From Prunus persica (taxonomy: Eukaryota; Streptophyta; Magnoliopsida; Rosales; Rosaceae), in NCBI RefSeq assembly GCF_000346465.2, contig NC_034015.1, positions 14,987,507-15,051,506 of the forward strand: a stretch of 64,000 bases of DNA. Reading direction: 5' to 3'. The position numbers and the translations under genes were made by a program. This document shows positions 1-10,592 of the stretch, in pieces (positions within the stretch are counted from its first letter, which is position 1; each line of letters starts with the position of its first letter). The notes under the pieces are model-generated. The model had not been told where the DNA came from, ran no database searches, and was given only the letters and a program-made list of their open reading frames with translations.

Positions 1-785
1 AATTCTTGTCTGATAAGCAATTAAGCATTTTCCTAATTGAAGTGACATATACAAATTAGTTTCCTCCACGTATTTGCTTCTCTCATGTAGCTTAAAAACC
101 AAACCTTGGAATTAATCATTTGTGTTCTCTGAAACTATTTGTATTTTATACTTTATCTAGCACTCATAGCTAGCGATGAGATGAAGGTAGTTCACAAAAA
201 GAAAGAAAGAGAGAGAACCCCAGCAATTAATATTATTACAAACGTTATTATAACTTGAGGAAGGGGCAGAGAAGACATAACAAACTACATAATATGCCAT
301 GTCTAGCCAGACTGCTAGCCGTAACAATCAACATTGGCAGCTTGATTTTCAATCTGTTCCAAGGCGAAAACAAAATGGTTGGGCACGTAATGGCAATGCC
401 TTTAGAAAATGGGATTTGTCAATGACCACATACTCTTTCTTTCTTTCTGCATCCAAATATTTTGTTTGACGTGTTTCTCTGTCTTTCTTATCATTTTGGT
501 TTTGTCCAGCTGAAGGAACTAAATCAGTGGCTTTGGAGATGGAATTTTAGGACGACAAGGGTAGCTGCCGTCGTCACGAAAAAGAGTGAATTGATGTTTG
601 AGACCACGTGGTCTTTGGATGATGGAAATGTTTATGCTATCCTTTCTTGTTTCATTTTAAAAGAAATTTTCCGCTATTTAGACTGTCATTAATCATATTT
701 GGCTAATCAGAATGGCAGGGCACGTGTCTTCCCTGAGCTTAAGGCGGCCTGCAGCCAGTTCAATCCTTCTTTATATTGAAAAAGG

Positions 786-787
<2 letters not shown>
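1..787. other. Left-edge intergenic DNA
   Basis: I see no gene here. Short open frames exist (for example 462-692 on the plus strand), but none has a recognisable domain, a plausible splice context or plant codon character. It includes a few purine-rich runs near 200-215. No promoter or RNA gene could be supported. Confidence 0.5.

Positions 788-818
<31 letters not shown>
788..818. repeat. (TA)n microsatellite
   Basis: An uninterrupted run of about 15 TA dinucleotides, likely length-polymorphic. It lies just upstream of the decayed open frame at 826. Confidence 0.9.
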
Positions 819-824
<6 letters not shown>

Positions 825-825
825 G

Positions 826-1011
826 AATTGGTGGATTTTGAAGCAACTTGAAGCTGTTGAGAAGTTTGATGAAAAAATTGCACGTGGAATGAATGTAGAG
901 ACGTACAAGTGTTGCTTATCTGGTACGAAGTATTTAAACGACTCTCTAATCAGGAAGGGATTCAAATTTAAGTGGAGGACGCGGGCACACCGTTACAGTC
1001 AACTAGTATAA
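826..1011 (+). pseudogene. Possible pentatricopeptide-repeat (PPR) fragment
   Basis: An open stretch of about 61 codons without a sensible start, ending in TAA at 1009. Its middle reads FDEKIARGMNVETYKCCLSG, which resembles the core of a plant PPR motif (helix, then RG...TY..L.SG). PPR proteins bind organellar RNA. Only about one motif is present, it begins right after a TA microsatellite and no flanking PPR repeats are visible, so at best this is a gene relic. It could also be chance. Confidence 0.22.
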
Positions 1012-2178
1012 TTCATATGATTACAGTTACGGGATTGGGTATAAAATTATTTGTAGGATGACTAAAAATGCCTAGAAGGAAGTGAATAGGCTAATTCGAG
1101 ATTATTAACAACAAATAAAAATAGACTTTCGAAGAAGGATTGATATGGCTTATCAATCCTGAAATGTGCAGAGCTTAAAGTAAAGGAACATGCAGATGTT
1201 TATTTTACGTGGTTAATTTTCATCTCTGGGGAAAATCCACGGGACTCCTTAGTCCAAAACAAATCCTCTATAGAATGAAGATTATAAGAAGTACTCACAC
1301 ACTTATCCTAGACGCAATCTAAATAAAGTTTATAGACTTCTTCGTAACTCAACTTCTGTCACGGGATGATCTTCGACACTCCTTATGTTGAACTGGTCGC
1401 GATTGCTTCAAGCTCACCGGAGGATAAACGCCACAACTGTCTTGGTGCCCTCAACTGTATGAGTCATCGACATGCGTATGAATGCAATATGAATGATGGA
1501 AGGATTTGATAAATCACCAAATAAACAAAGAACACTTGATTACTTATCAGAAAAATATGCACAACAACTTTTGATTAAAAAATCAATATGCTCAAAAAAC
1601 AGTATGTCAAAAACTATGTTTTTCAAAAGAGAGGCATACTTCTTTTATGCAAAACTCATTCTCCCTAGTCATATGGTAACACAAGATTCCATAACGCTCT
1701 TCAATTATGACTCTCAAGTTTAATCCAATATGGGCTCAAGTCAAAGACGTCAAAATAGGAGACCAAATACTATTCAATTATGAATATTAGCTTTGATTCA
1801 ATATGGACTTTAAGTGATGACACCAAACAACCACTTTTTTGTGGAGAAATAATATCTCTTAAAACAAGTTAATTAGGAGATGAGCACCGTGCACGTCATT
1901 ATAGGAAACACTAATATTTTAACTTAAATCACAATAGCATGGAAAATAACTTCAACTAGGAATCTTATTGTGAATGCATGATTATGTCATGATTTACCTA
2001 AAATCAAGTTTCTCATATCGATTAAGTCATGCTTCGAAAATTCGGGATTGAATGTGTTACGCCAAAACTTCCAGTAAACATTATTCACACACTACTTCGC
2101 AACCTATGCTAGAGTCTAGAAAATGCCAATACAATTTTCATACTAATAGGGTAGAATTGACATGAGTGACTCACATGC
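1012..2178. other. AT-rich intergenic DNA, no gene seen
   Basis: No supportable coding sequence. The stretch around 1170-1450 is less AT-rich than its surroundings and has the texture of LTR-retrotransposon DNA, but I cannot find terminal repeats, a primer-binding site or a coding domain to prove it. Confidence 0.35.
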
Positions 2179-2742
2179 AAGGGCAAAACTAAGAATTTTT
2201 TAAAGGGTGTGCTAGCTAAAGTTATTAGCTTAAAATTTAATGATTATTTTTTTTGGTACTTACAATTTCTATAGTGTTTATAGAAATAAAAGTAAACATT
2301 AAATCATATAAACCAAGCTGTTCATAGCTCCATAGACTAATTTTCAATAAGCTTTAACATAAACCAAATAGGGTTTAATACCATAGTGGCTTTGTACTTG
2401 TTTATGTTCCTCGTATCAATAAAATACTATCACTCTTTATCAAAAATAATAAACAAATACATATTAAATGCAACTGAAAAACACATATGATCAGAATGAA
2501 AATATGTTCAATAACATAACTGAAAGTGAACCTATTTTAATGTGTATTTTTATTGCTTCCCTCCAACTGAATTATTTATTATTATTATTTTTTAAAAGGG
2601 ACTTTTTTGGGCTTTAATAAGTTAATATATACTGGGCTAATTGGCGGACTCATGAATTTTTTTGCAGATGTGCAATTTTGAAAGGCTAAAAGTCTTTGTG
2701 GATTGAACATCTAAGGCTTTTTACCTAGATTGACCTTACGTT

Positions 2743-3046
2743 CCTTCATGCATTCATATCATACATGAAAAATTATTTTATGTAAAAATATTGACCAAGT
2801 ATGAAAAATAATTTTTCGGAATAATAATTTTCTCAAGATATTTTTTGGTGGCTTTTATTTCTTACACATCAAATCAGAAAACTTGATTTTATAGGATTTT
2901 AGTATGAAGTATATATTGACTTAATGAGCCATCATTTTTAGCCTAAATTGTATTTTGCACTAGAACTAATTTTTCATATTTTAATTTGATGAGAATTTAA
3001 TTTTTTAGTATTTTTATTTAAATCCAAATGGGTACTTGCTCATATG
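2743..3046 (+). repeat. Dispersed repeat, copy 1 (partner at 58610-58899)
   Basis: About 300 bp closely matches 58610-58899 in the same orientation, beginning with CCTTCATGCATTCATATCAT and ending near ATCCAAAT. The partner lies inside a hAT-like MITE with clear ends (58302-59209). This copy is therefore probably a relic of the same family without a recognisable right end. A left part may reach back to about 2179. Confidence 0.7.
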
Positions 3047-3271
3047 ACTAGTTTACCTCGTTCTCAATCCTGATGGATTATAATGGATGTACTAATTCTC
3101 TATAGAAATGGCATTTTCTGTAGTGAATACTGTGATAACTTGATTGAATTGATTACACAAAGAACAAATTAGATAGCGCAGAAGATAATGATAACATGAT
3201 TGAATTGATTACACAAATACATATTTAAATAATTTTTATTTAAAAAAGTTGTATTAGCAATGCATCTAGAG

Positions 3272-3660
3272 CTACACTGTGTCCACATCCATGAATTCTG
3301 AATCATTTCCCATGGCCTCCAAGGTCTCAGCCAAAAGACAAGCTTCAATATCAATACTGCCTTCTTCAACCCCAGCAAACACTGTAATCTTCCCATGTGA
3401 CTTATTCCCAACACCGTTTCTCACCCCAACTGGCCTTTCCCAACCAAAGTCATTGCCATTCACGTTGAACCTCGGCGAGCTGCTTGTGACTAAAGCATTA
3501 GCAGCCATATTGTCTTCTGTAAGCAACTTGGGCTCTTGCACCCAACACTCCAAGAAGCTTCTCAGTTTTTCTTCTGTTTGCAAAGCCACCATGTTGTTCA
3601 TTTCCCAAGCCATAAAACCAAGCCCACGTTCCAGAACCTCCCCAGCTTTCATGGTCTCTG
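3272..3660 (-). pseudogene. BAHD acyltransferase, C-terminal fragment
   Basis: A 126-codon frame equivalent to the last quarter of the neighbouring full-length gene at 3697-5049. It covers the region from the conserved LERGLG helix to the C-terminus. The DFGWG structural motif is altered to DFGWE, and the N-terminal two thirds, including the HXXXD active site, are missing. It could not acylate anything on its own. Its 5' break lies only about 35 bp past the stop codon of the next copy on the same strand, as expected after unequal crossing-over or a deletion between tandem genes. The start ATG at 3652 is an internal methionine, not a real initiation site. Confidence 0.85.
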
Positions 3661-3696
3661 TCCTTGACTATAATTGCAAGAGAAAGAAAATAAAAA

Positions 3697-5049
3697 TCAA
3701 GCAGCTAGACTGGCCGTGAACTCTGCGTCGTGTGCCAAAGCTTGTAGTGTCTGAGGCAAAAGGCAAGCTTCAAAATCAATACTTCCATCTTCAGCCCCAG
3801 GAAACACAGTCAACTTCCCATCAAATTTGTTCCCAACGCCACTTCGAACAGCCAGAGGCCGTCCCCAACCAAAGTCGTTGCCAAACACATTGAACCGCGG
3901 TGAGCTTCCTGTCAACAACGAGTTGCTTGCCAAGCCATCAAGCTTTGGCACTTTAGGATCTTTTATCCAACCCTCCAACAGCTTCCTTACATCTTGTTCT
4001 GTTTGTGAAGAAATCGTCTTGTTCATTTCCCAAGCCGCCCAGCCTAGTCCGCGCTCAAGCAACTCGCCTACTGTGGATGTTACTATGCCAAATAGAACAG
4101 CATTTCCAAGGTATTCGTCTGGCAATGGTGGCTGCAATCTCTGCCTCATGCCTACTAACACTTTGTACTGGGTCTCTTGATCAGTTTCGAGATGCTGGTT
4201 GCGGGTCACGGACACCCAAAGATGAGCCAAGAGTGCTTGAAGGGATGAGATCCTGGTAGTGCCCATTTCGGCATTGGCTTTCGCTTTGAGCTGTGCAATT
4301 TTTTGCTTGGAAAAATGGAACACTCTTTGTTGAAGAAGGGGTGCTGAAAACCTAATTTTCGGGATTTTGTTTTGAAAGATTGGAAGGCGAACCGGGAGAT
4401 CAATCATGCCGTTGAGAAAATCGCGGCCAAAAGCAGGAGGAGGTTGCAAAATTTTGCCACAATTAGTACTAACACGTCGAGAGATTTCAGACCAAGTGTT
4501 GAAGAAATGCCAGAATGATGACCCATCAACAACAGAGTGGTTCATTGTGCAACCTATGAAAATGCCATCAACCAACTCAGTTATTTGCACTGCAAGCAGG
4601 GGTTTGGATCCACTGCCTTCGTAGTTCAAAAACCCATTCATCAGAAAGAACGAGTGAACAATGTCATCAGGAACCAAAACAGAGTCAAGGATATCGGCCA
4701 CCGTGACACCATCGGCAACTGCATGGACAAACTCAGCTCCGGCGCCATTGCAGTCGACGGAGAAAGAAGTGGTGTTGTCGTCCTCATTTTCGGTAATTGC
4801 AAGACGGCCAGCAAGGGGATAGAAGATGTCTAAGGTGAGGGAGAGGGAGCGTTTTAGGTGTTCAGTCAAGCTCGTGATGGGGTCTTGCTCATAGGTACTG
4901 GATTCTGGTTTGTGGAAGAGAAGGCCCTTTTGGATGTGATCTAATAGGATGACCTGTAGATCCCATGGAGTTAACTCAATCCTCTGAGCAAGTTCATTGT
5001 GGAATGTGGGTTGAACAATGGTCGTGGAGATGAAGCGAATGTATCCCAT
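3697..5049 (-). CDS. BAHD acyltransferase A (HXXXD-type), intact
   Basis: A single-exon, 450-residue protein, the usual BAHD length. BAHD enzymes move an acyl group from acyl-CoA to an alcohol or amine of a specialised metabolite, normally in the cytosol. The catalytic HXXXD motif is HSVVD at residues 171-175, in the family's usual position at the end of the N-terminal domain. The structural DFGWG motif is at 392-396. An IELTPWDLQ block at 24-32 is shared across the array. The closest named relatives I recall are the uncharacterised acetyltransferase At3g50280 group and At5g67150/EPS1; the substrate cannot be read from sequence. It is the only intact copy on the minus strand, divergent from copy B, with a truncated copy immediately downstream. 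The start is supported by alignment with the other copies and by a TATA-like box about 75 bp upstream. Confidence 0.93.
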   Translation of the reverse strand: MGYIRFISTTIVQPTFHNELAQRIELTPWDLQVILLDHIQKGLLFHKPESSTYEQDPITSLTEHLKRSLSLTLDIFYPLAGRLAITENEDDNTTSFSVDCNGAGAEFVHAVADGVTVADILDSVLVPDDIVHSFFLMNGFLNYEGSGSKPLLAVQITELVDGIFIGCTMNHSVVDGSSFWHFFNTWSEISRRVSTNCGKILQPPPAFGRDFLNGMIDLPVRLPIFQNKIPKIRFSAPLLQQRVFHFSKQKIAQLKAKANAEMGTTRISSLQALLAHLWVSVTRNQHLETDQETQYKVLVGMRQRLQPPLPDEYLGNAVLFGIVTSTVGELLERGLGWAAWEMNKTISSQTEQDVRKLLEGWIKDPKVPKLDGLASNSLLTGSSPRFNVFGNDFGWGRPLAVRSGVGNKFDGKLTVFPGAEDGSIDFEACLLPQTLQALAHDAEFTASLAA

Positions 5050-5120
5050 CTAAGATTATTTCTTTAAATTTTAACTGGACAGGCTTAACTATTGATTCTT
5101 GGCTTGGCTGCATGTAAACT

Positions 5121-5128
5121 TATATATT
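5121..5128 (-). promoter_or_regulatory. Putative TATA box of acyltransferase A
   Basis: On the minus strand the sequence reads AAATATATAAG, about 75 bp upstream of the ATG at 5049. That spacing allows a TSS about 30 bp downstream and a short leader. It is assigned from position and sequence only. Confidence 0.4.
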
Positions 5129-6133
5129 TATTTGAACCTATTAGAATGTTATATTGTATTTTCAGATTTACTCTAACTTCACTGTAAAGGAAGAGGAAGA
5201 GGAAGAGAAATACAAATTGACTACCATCATGAATATAACCAAAAACAAGGAAGTATGCTGAAGGTAAGGAAGATATTTGGAAATGCAAAAGTTATTTTGG
5301 AATGACGAATTAGATATTTAAGTATTATAATAATTGTTGATTTCATTCCTTTGGTTATACAAAGGAAGAGCAACGAGGAGTGAAAGGTGTGCTACGATAG
5401 GAGAATTTAGAGAAAGCAACGTATCACCACATCAATTAGTGATACTTTCATTTAAAATTTATCATGTGTCATTTTTAAAAACAATTAAAACTTTAGTTAA
5501 CAACTGGACATAAAACCCAATTATAACCCTTTGAAATAAAATTTAAAAAAATAAAATATCATATATAAATAAATAACCGCCCACAGTGATATATCCAGTA
5601 ATTTTTCAGAAAAGTGACAATATTTAAAAAGATAAAAGCTCATAAAAAATTTAGACTACCAAATGCCCTTAAATTTTATAAATACTATGGTCATTCATTA
5701 TTTATCAAAATTCATTTAAATTATTAATTAATCTAACATAAATTAATATGCATTAATCTAATAAAAATGCATATCAAATTATCAATTAAACAAATAAATT
5801 AAAATGCATACCTTGAGTTGTATGCCGTGCAACATCCTCAAGTTTACTACTGATATGAAGAGCTAAATCAGAAACAAATAATAATAAAATATATTATAAA
5901 AAAAGAAAAGAAAAAAGCTTAAACAAAAAAAATATATATATATATATATACATAAGAAGAAATTTTTTTTAAAGACAAATTGAAAAAAAGTGATGATATA
6001 TTGCAAAAGGCCAAAAAAGAGTACAGAAAAAAGCATGTGGCTAAGCGGGCCACATGGCCAAGCAAACATAACAAAAGAAAGCAGGAGGAGACAACAAAGC
6101 AACTCAAAAAGCCAAGGGATTCTTTTTTGACAT
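5129..6133. other. AT-rich intergenic DNA between divergent acyltransferases
   Basis: No gene is supportable. It contains a (TA)n run near 5932-5950 and long A/T tracts that create spurious low-complexity frames on the minus strand near 5863-6143. It may hold part of the minus-strand promoter of copy A. Confidence 0.5.
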
Positions 6134-6467
6134 ATTTAGTCATATACCCATTTTTAACACTAAAATTATAAATAAATCCTACTCCGTTGAATTTCTATAA
6201 ACAAACCCAAAAAAACCCAAAAAATGATGGCTGACCCTGTTAAATTTAATTTTGATTATTAAATTTCTTTGATGCCCTATTAAGTGTTTTGGGATTTTTT
6301 ATGAGGTTTTGGGATTGTGTTTGTTTTAAGAAATCAATGGTAGTTTTGTAATTTAAAAGAAGTTATAAGCCTTTTTATTATGTTGTAAATGAGTTTTGGG
6401 TGTGTTTCTAAAGTTCATTTCATATAGGTTTTTTTATAATTTGAACTCCTATATTGGGTATAATAGT
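6134..6467 (+). mobile_element. MITE-like dispersed repeat, copy 1
   Basis: About 330 bp matches 46349-46679 in inverted orientation along its whole length, with only point differences and small indels. The ends are weakly inverted: TAGTCATATACCCATT at the left, and the reverse complement of ATTGGGTATAATAGT at the right. The two copies start and stop at matching positions, so this is a discrete non-coding element, probably a DNA-transposon MITE. Its superfamily is unclear. Confidence 0.65.
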
Positions 6468-6479
6468 AAAAAAAAATTT

Positions 6480-6770
6480 AATTTTTTATCCTCTAACTGC
6501 TTTGCTTTCAAACTGTGGGAAGATGCTTAGGCATTTTGAGAGTTGGAATATCCATCATATTTTCCAAGAGAAGAATGGTTTGGCGGATTACCTTGCCAAA
6601 TGGAGCCATAATCTAGACTTGGATATTCAGTTTTTTGTTTCAGCTCCTATCTGGGCTAGCTCTGCGTTAGCTGTTGATTTGTTGGGGGTCACTCGTGGGC
6701 GTTTGATTTGCATTGGTTAGGTGTTCTGTTTTTTTGGGGTTTGGCCCCCCATTTTATCCACAAAATAAAA
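6480..6770 (+). mobile_element. L1-type LINE 3' remnant (end of RNase H domain and 3' UTR)
   Basis: The frame to 6720 carries a typical C-terminal piece of a plant LINE RNase H domain: NGLADYLAKWSHN matches the usual N..AD.LA+..H ending, followed by a short tail. The stop is followed by a segment rich in TTTTTTGGGGTTTGG and an A-rich end near 6765, like plant L1 3' ends. Reverse transcriptase and endonuclease are absent, so this is a severely 5'-truncated dead copy. Confidence 0.65.
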
Positions 6771-8152
6771 AAATTAAGAACTTGCAAAGACTACGTTACG
6801 TTAGCACCCCAATCTAAAGCAATAAGGCTTAGAATAGGGTCTTTAAATGCTGAGGACTTAGATGCCCAAAGCGATGCCCAAAACCTGACTCGGTCCCATA
6901 GCTGACCAATCTCATCCCCTTTTGAGGTTTTCAAAAATTATTCTATTTCTCTCTTCCCAATGACTCAAAAAATGGCCATCAAAGCACAATAGCCCAAGAC
7001 TGTGCCCTTCTTTTTCCTCCAAAGAACTTCATATCTGACCCCAAGAGCTCACTTGCCCCAATCTGTGCCAACCTCCAGACACAATCTTGCCCACAGAGAG
7101 GAGGCCATTGGGCATGACAGGAAGAGAAGAAATAAAATTGAAGGGAAAAAAAAAAGATTTGGGACTGGGATTGGGTCTTTAATTAATTTATATTGTTGGG
7201 ATTGTGATTGTGTATTCACCTCTGCACTGCAGCAAGCAAGAGAAGAGCGTTGTTCAAGTTTTAGGATTTGAGCTTCAATGAATTTATATTGTTGTTGATA
7301 TCTTGCAAGAGGACTCCTTCCCAACTGCACCGCGGTTTTTTATTTTATTTTTTCCCTAGACCAAAACGACCTCGTTTTGGCTAGGAGTTTTTAAATAAGA
7401 GGAATAGGCGCTGCGCCTATGCGCAGCAGCGCATCAAACTCAAAATAGAAGCCGCTACGGCATTTCCACAAACACTTGGTGGGCATCTCCATGGCAGACC
7501 AGAGGTTCAAATTTTACCAACTCCAAGATGTTTTTCTGCAAGACAAATGCAGCTGCATCTCCTTGCATCTATGTAAGATCACCACTACAGTGAATTGGTG
7601 GCATCAATTATTAAATCGTGTAATGTAATCACATTGGAATGCGGTTCGGATCTCGTATCTCCTGCAAAAGGACTAAGCATTAATAAAGAAGCACAAATAA
7701 AGATAAACTAAAATAAACATGAAAATCTGAGTCAATTCTTCCATGTGCATGGATAAAGAGGTTTATTTTATATTATAATACAAGCAATAATTTAAATTAT
7801 AAGGAGAGATTAATTAATTCCATTAGAATTAGGTTGATCATCCAAATAAAGTATTATTAATTAATCCCACTAGGACTAGGCTGATCGACAAATAAATAAA
7901 AAGAACTAAACCTCACACCCTACGTGAAAATTATGCACGTCCTCATACTTAATTAAAGCAAGCTAAGGTAGTTTTATATTCTTTTTTGGACCTTCTTCCT
8001 TTTCCTCATAACATGTGTCACTTCTCATACACTTAAAATAATGACATTAATAAATCAAACAAACCACCTTTTATTTTCCAAGTTTACACTTATTAAATGT
8101 ATTGTCCTTCAATTTATCCAATTTTTCAATTTTTCTTACAACTCTCTTACCA
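6771..8152. other. Intergenic DNA, no gene seen
   Basis: No supportable gene. A short perfect palindrome, CCAAAACGACCTCGTTTTGG, lies near 7361-7380 with small GC-rich inverted pieces after it (7410-7435), perhaps the edge of an unidentified element. Open frames at 7002-7330 on both strands have no recognisable domain. Confidence 0.45.
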
Positions 8153-8345
8153 TGTCACATTCCGGGATCGGCTCTGCCATAGCACGATATTGTCTGGATC
8201 GGCTCAGCCATAGCACGATATTGTCTGGATCGACTCCGCCATAGCACGATATTGTCCGCTTTGGACCCTCCTATCTGCCATCACGGTTTTCTTTCTGAGA
8301 ACTCACGAGCAATTTCCTAGTAGGTCACCTATTATGAGATTGCTT
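8153..8345 (-). mobile_element. Cassandra-type TRIM LTR remnant with 5S-rRNA-like segment
   Basis: Read on the minus strand, this matches the 3' half of the Cassandra LTR as I remember it from Rosaceae. It has a degenerate 5S-rRNA-like block (8302-8345, including TAGGTGACCTACTAGGAA, compare 5S GGGTGACCTCCTGGGAAG). Next comes a segment with CCAAAGCGGACAATATCGTG, and it ends with GGAATGTGACA at 8153. A 32-bp unit around GACAATATCGTGCTATGGC is repeated three times (8165-8258). The 5' half is missing. Cassandra elements are non-coding and carry a Pol III-type 5S promoter. Confidence 0.7.
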
Positions 8346-8378
8346 TACATGTATATCCTTTTCTGATAAGTCTACCTT

Positions 8379-8556
8379 TAGAATTTTCTTCGTCATTTAA
8401 TATGAAAATTACATAAAGAAAGAGTGGAAATTTCATACATTATTTCATTGATTAATCTGTCTTCCTCTAGAATTTTCTTCGTCATTTAATATGAAAATTA
8501 CATAAAGAAAGAATGGAAATTCTATACATTATTTCATTGACTAATCTGTATTCCTT
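8379..8556 (+). repeat. 89-bp tandem duplication
   Basis: Two head-to-tail copies, 8379-8467 and 8468-8556, each starting TAGAATTTTCTTCGTC, with only a handful of differences. It lies in the promoter-proximal region of acyltransferase B, about 285 bp before its ATG, so it could double any regulatory site it carries. Confidence 0.85.
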
Positions 8557-8760
8557 TTTGTTTGTTCCCCCAATACACGATAGGAACTTATACACATCAA
8601 TAAGTTCATACATAATATAAAATTGACATACCAGTTAAGAAAATGCAGTGTGCATGTGAAGAAGTGAGAAATGTAAAAAGGGGATGCTAGAAAATTGACA
8701 GATCACCACCAACCCCACCAATCCTTTTTTAAGGGTAAAATGGTAACATGATATTGTGCC

Positions 8761-8768
8761 TATATAAA
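8761..8768 (+). promoter_or_regulatory. Putative TATA box of acyltransferase B
   Basis: TATATAAA lies 80 bp upstream of the ATG at 8841, the expected distance for a plant core promoter with a leader of about 50 nt. Confidence 0.5.
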
Positions 8769-8840
8769 TTTAGAGTCTAAATTTAAATCGCTCGACCAAA
8801 AGTTTCAATAATCGAGTCCTGCTTTGCGCAAGAGTAAAAA

Positions 8841-10181
8841 ATGGGAAACGTTCGCTTCATCTCCACCACTACAGTTCAACCCACAACCCACAACGATGAG
8901 TTCACTCGTAGAATTGAGTTAACTCCATGGGATCTACAACTCCTCCTGGTAGATCAAGTCCAAAAAGGCCTTCTTTTCCACAAACCTTTTTCCACTTATG
9001 AGAATGAAGACCTAAAGAACGGTTTGGTCGAACACCTAAAGTCCTCTCTCTCCCTCACATTGGATATCTTCTATCCCCTTGCTGGCCGTCTTGCCATCAC
9101 TGAACATGAAGACGACAACAGCTCCTCTTTCTCCGTCGACTGCAATGGGGCCGGAGCAGGGTTTGTCCATGCAGTTGCCGACGGTGTCACGGTGGCCGAT
9201 ATCCTCGACCCAGTTCTGGTCCCTGATGACATTGTCTACAGCCTCTTTACCATGACCGGGGTTTTGAACTACGAAAGCGTGTCGAATCCCTTGCTCGCAG
9301 TGCAAGTAACTGAGCTGGTTGATGGCATTTTCATAGGCTGCACAATGAACCACTGCGTTGTTGATGGGTCAATATTCTGGCGTTTCTTCAATACTTGGTC
9401 TGAAATCTCTCGAGATCACGGTTTTGGTAAGATTTCTCAACCTCCTCTCATTTTCGGCCGCGAGTTTTTTGATGGCATCATCGATCTCCCAGTTCGTATT
9501 CCCTTCTTCCACAATCAGATCCCTGACAAATTTCTACCACCGGGGCCCCTTCAACAAAGAATGTTTCATTTTCCAAAAGAAAAAATTGCACAACTCAAAG
9601 CCAAAGCCAATGCCGAGATGGGCACCACCAAAATCTCATCCCTTCAAGCACTCTTGGCTCATCTCTGGGTCTGCATAACCCGCAACAGACGTCTCAGCCC
9701 TGATCAGGAGACCAAATACCTCTTATTGGTAGGCCTGAGGCAAAGATTTCAGCCATTACCTGAAGAATACCTTGGAAATGCGGTTCTATTCGGCACGGTG
9801 ACGTCCACTGTAGGTGATTTGCTCAAGCAGGGACTAGGCTGGGCGGCTCTGGAGATGAACAAAATGATCGCTTCCAAGACAGAACAAGAAGTTCGAAAGC
9901 ATTTGGAGGAATGGGTAAAGAGTCCCAAACTGAGCAAAATGGGTACCTTGTCAGTCAACTCATTGGCCACTGGAAGCTCACCACGGTTCAATGTGTTTGG
10001 CAATGACTTTGGCTGGGGAAGGCCTCTGGCTGTAAGAAGTGGTGCTGGGAACAAGTTTGACGGGAAGTTGACGGTGTTTCCTGGGGCTGAAGATGGAAGC
10101 ATTGATTTTGAAGCTTGCCTTTCGTCTCAAACACTGCAAGCTTTGGCACAGGACGCTGAGTTTATGGACAGTGTGGCTTAG
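8841..10181 (+). CDS. BAHD acyltransferase B, intact
   Basis: A 446-residue intronless protein and the closest paralogue of copy A: both start MG-, share LPVPDD-type spacing and a LTVFPGAEDGSIDFEACL ending, and lie head-to-head about 3.8 kb apart. The catalytic motif is HCVVD at 171-175 and the DFGWG motif is at 389-393. Both domains and the crossover loop are complete. A TATA box precedes it and a polyadenylation-like AATAAT run follows near 10221. The pair A/B forms a subgroup distinct from copies C-F, which begin MTQI/MNQI. The acceptor and acyl donor are unknown. Confidence 0.94.
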   Translation: MGNVRFISTTTVQPTTHNDEFTRRIELTPWDLQLLLVDQVQKGLLFHKPFSTYENEDLKNGLVEHLKSSLSLTLDIFYPLAGRLAITEHEDDNSSSFSVDCNGAGAGFVHAVADGVTVADILDPVLVPDDIVYSLFTMTGVLNYESVSNPLLAVQVTELVDGIFIGCTMNHCVVDGSIFWRFFNTWSEISRDHGFGKISQPPLIFGREFFDGIIDLPVRIPFFHNQIPDKFLPPGPLQQRMFHFPKEKIAQLKAKANAEMGTTKISSLQALLAHLWVCITRNRRLSPDQETKYLLLVGLRQRFQPLPEEYLGNAVLFGTVTSTVGDLLKQGLGWAALEMNKMIASKTEQEVRKHLEEWVKSPKLSKMGTLSVNSLATGSSPRFNVFGNDFGWGRPLAVRSGAGNKFDGKLTVFPGAEDGSIDFEACLSSQTLQALAQDAEFMDSVA

Positions 10182-10501
10182 AGAGAAAATTAGGGACTCC
10201 AATAACCTATTAAGTGAATTAATAATAAAGTTTCCATGTCTTTGACTGATTTGTTGGTTTCTAATTGTGCTCATGTTTTATCTGCTAGTCCATTCAAAGC
10301 CCCGGTAGTTTAGATTAGTTCTCTTGTTTTATTAAATAGTTTGTGTTAAAAAGTAATTATGATTAAGAAAAGCCAGTGTTTGCAACAGGGAATTCAAATA
10401 ACACTTCGGTAGTCCGTCGGAGAAAATTCCAATGACACTACGATTGTCGGTTGGTGAGAAAACCCTCACTTTCAAAAGAAGAAAAAGCTAGTGCCCCACA
10501 T
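10182..10501. other. 3' flank of acyltransferase B
   Basis: Contains the likely 3' UTR of copy B to about 10330. The last 8 bp (10494-10501, CCCCACAT) form the left target-site duplication of the hAT-like element that follows. Confidence 0.5.
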
Positions 10502-10592
10502 CAGGGGTGGTCTTAAGGGTGTATAAGTGGTGCCATTGTACAGGGTCTTTAATTTTTTAGAGGCTCCAATTTTTTTTTATGTGTATAATATA

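Noticed and set aside
3279..4833. Plus-strand open frames (146, 117, 84, 72 and 98 codons) opposite acyltransferase A and its partial neighbour
   Set aside because: They are antisense shadows of BAHD codons; similar frames recur opposite every array copy, as expected from shared codon usage.
5863..6143. Two overlapping minus-strand frames rich in Phe, Tyr and Ile
   Set aside because: Low-complexity translation of A/T tracts and a TA microsatellite.
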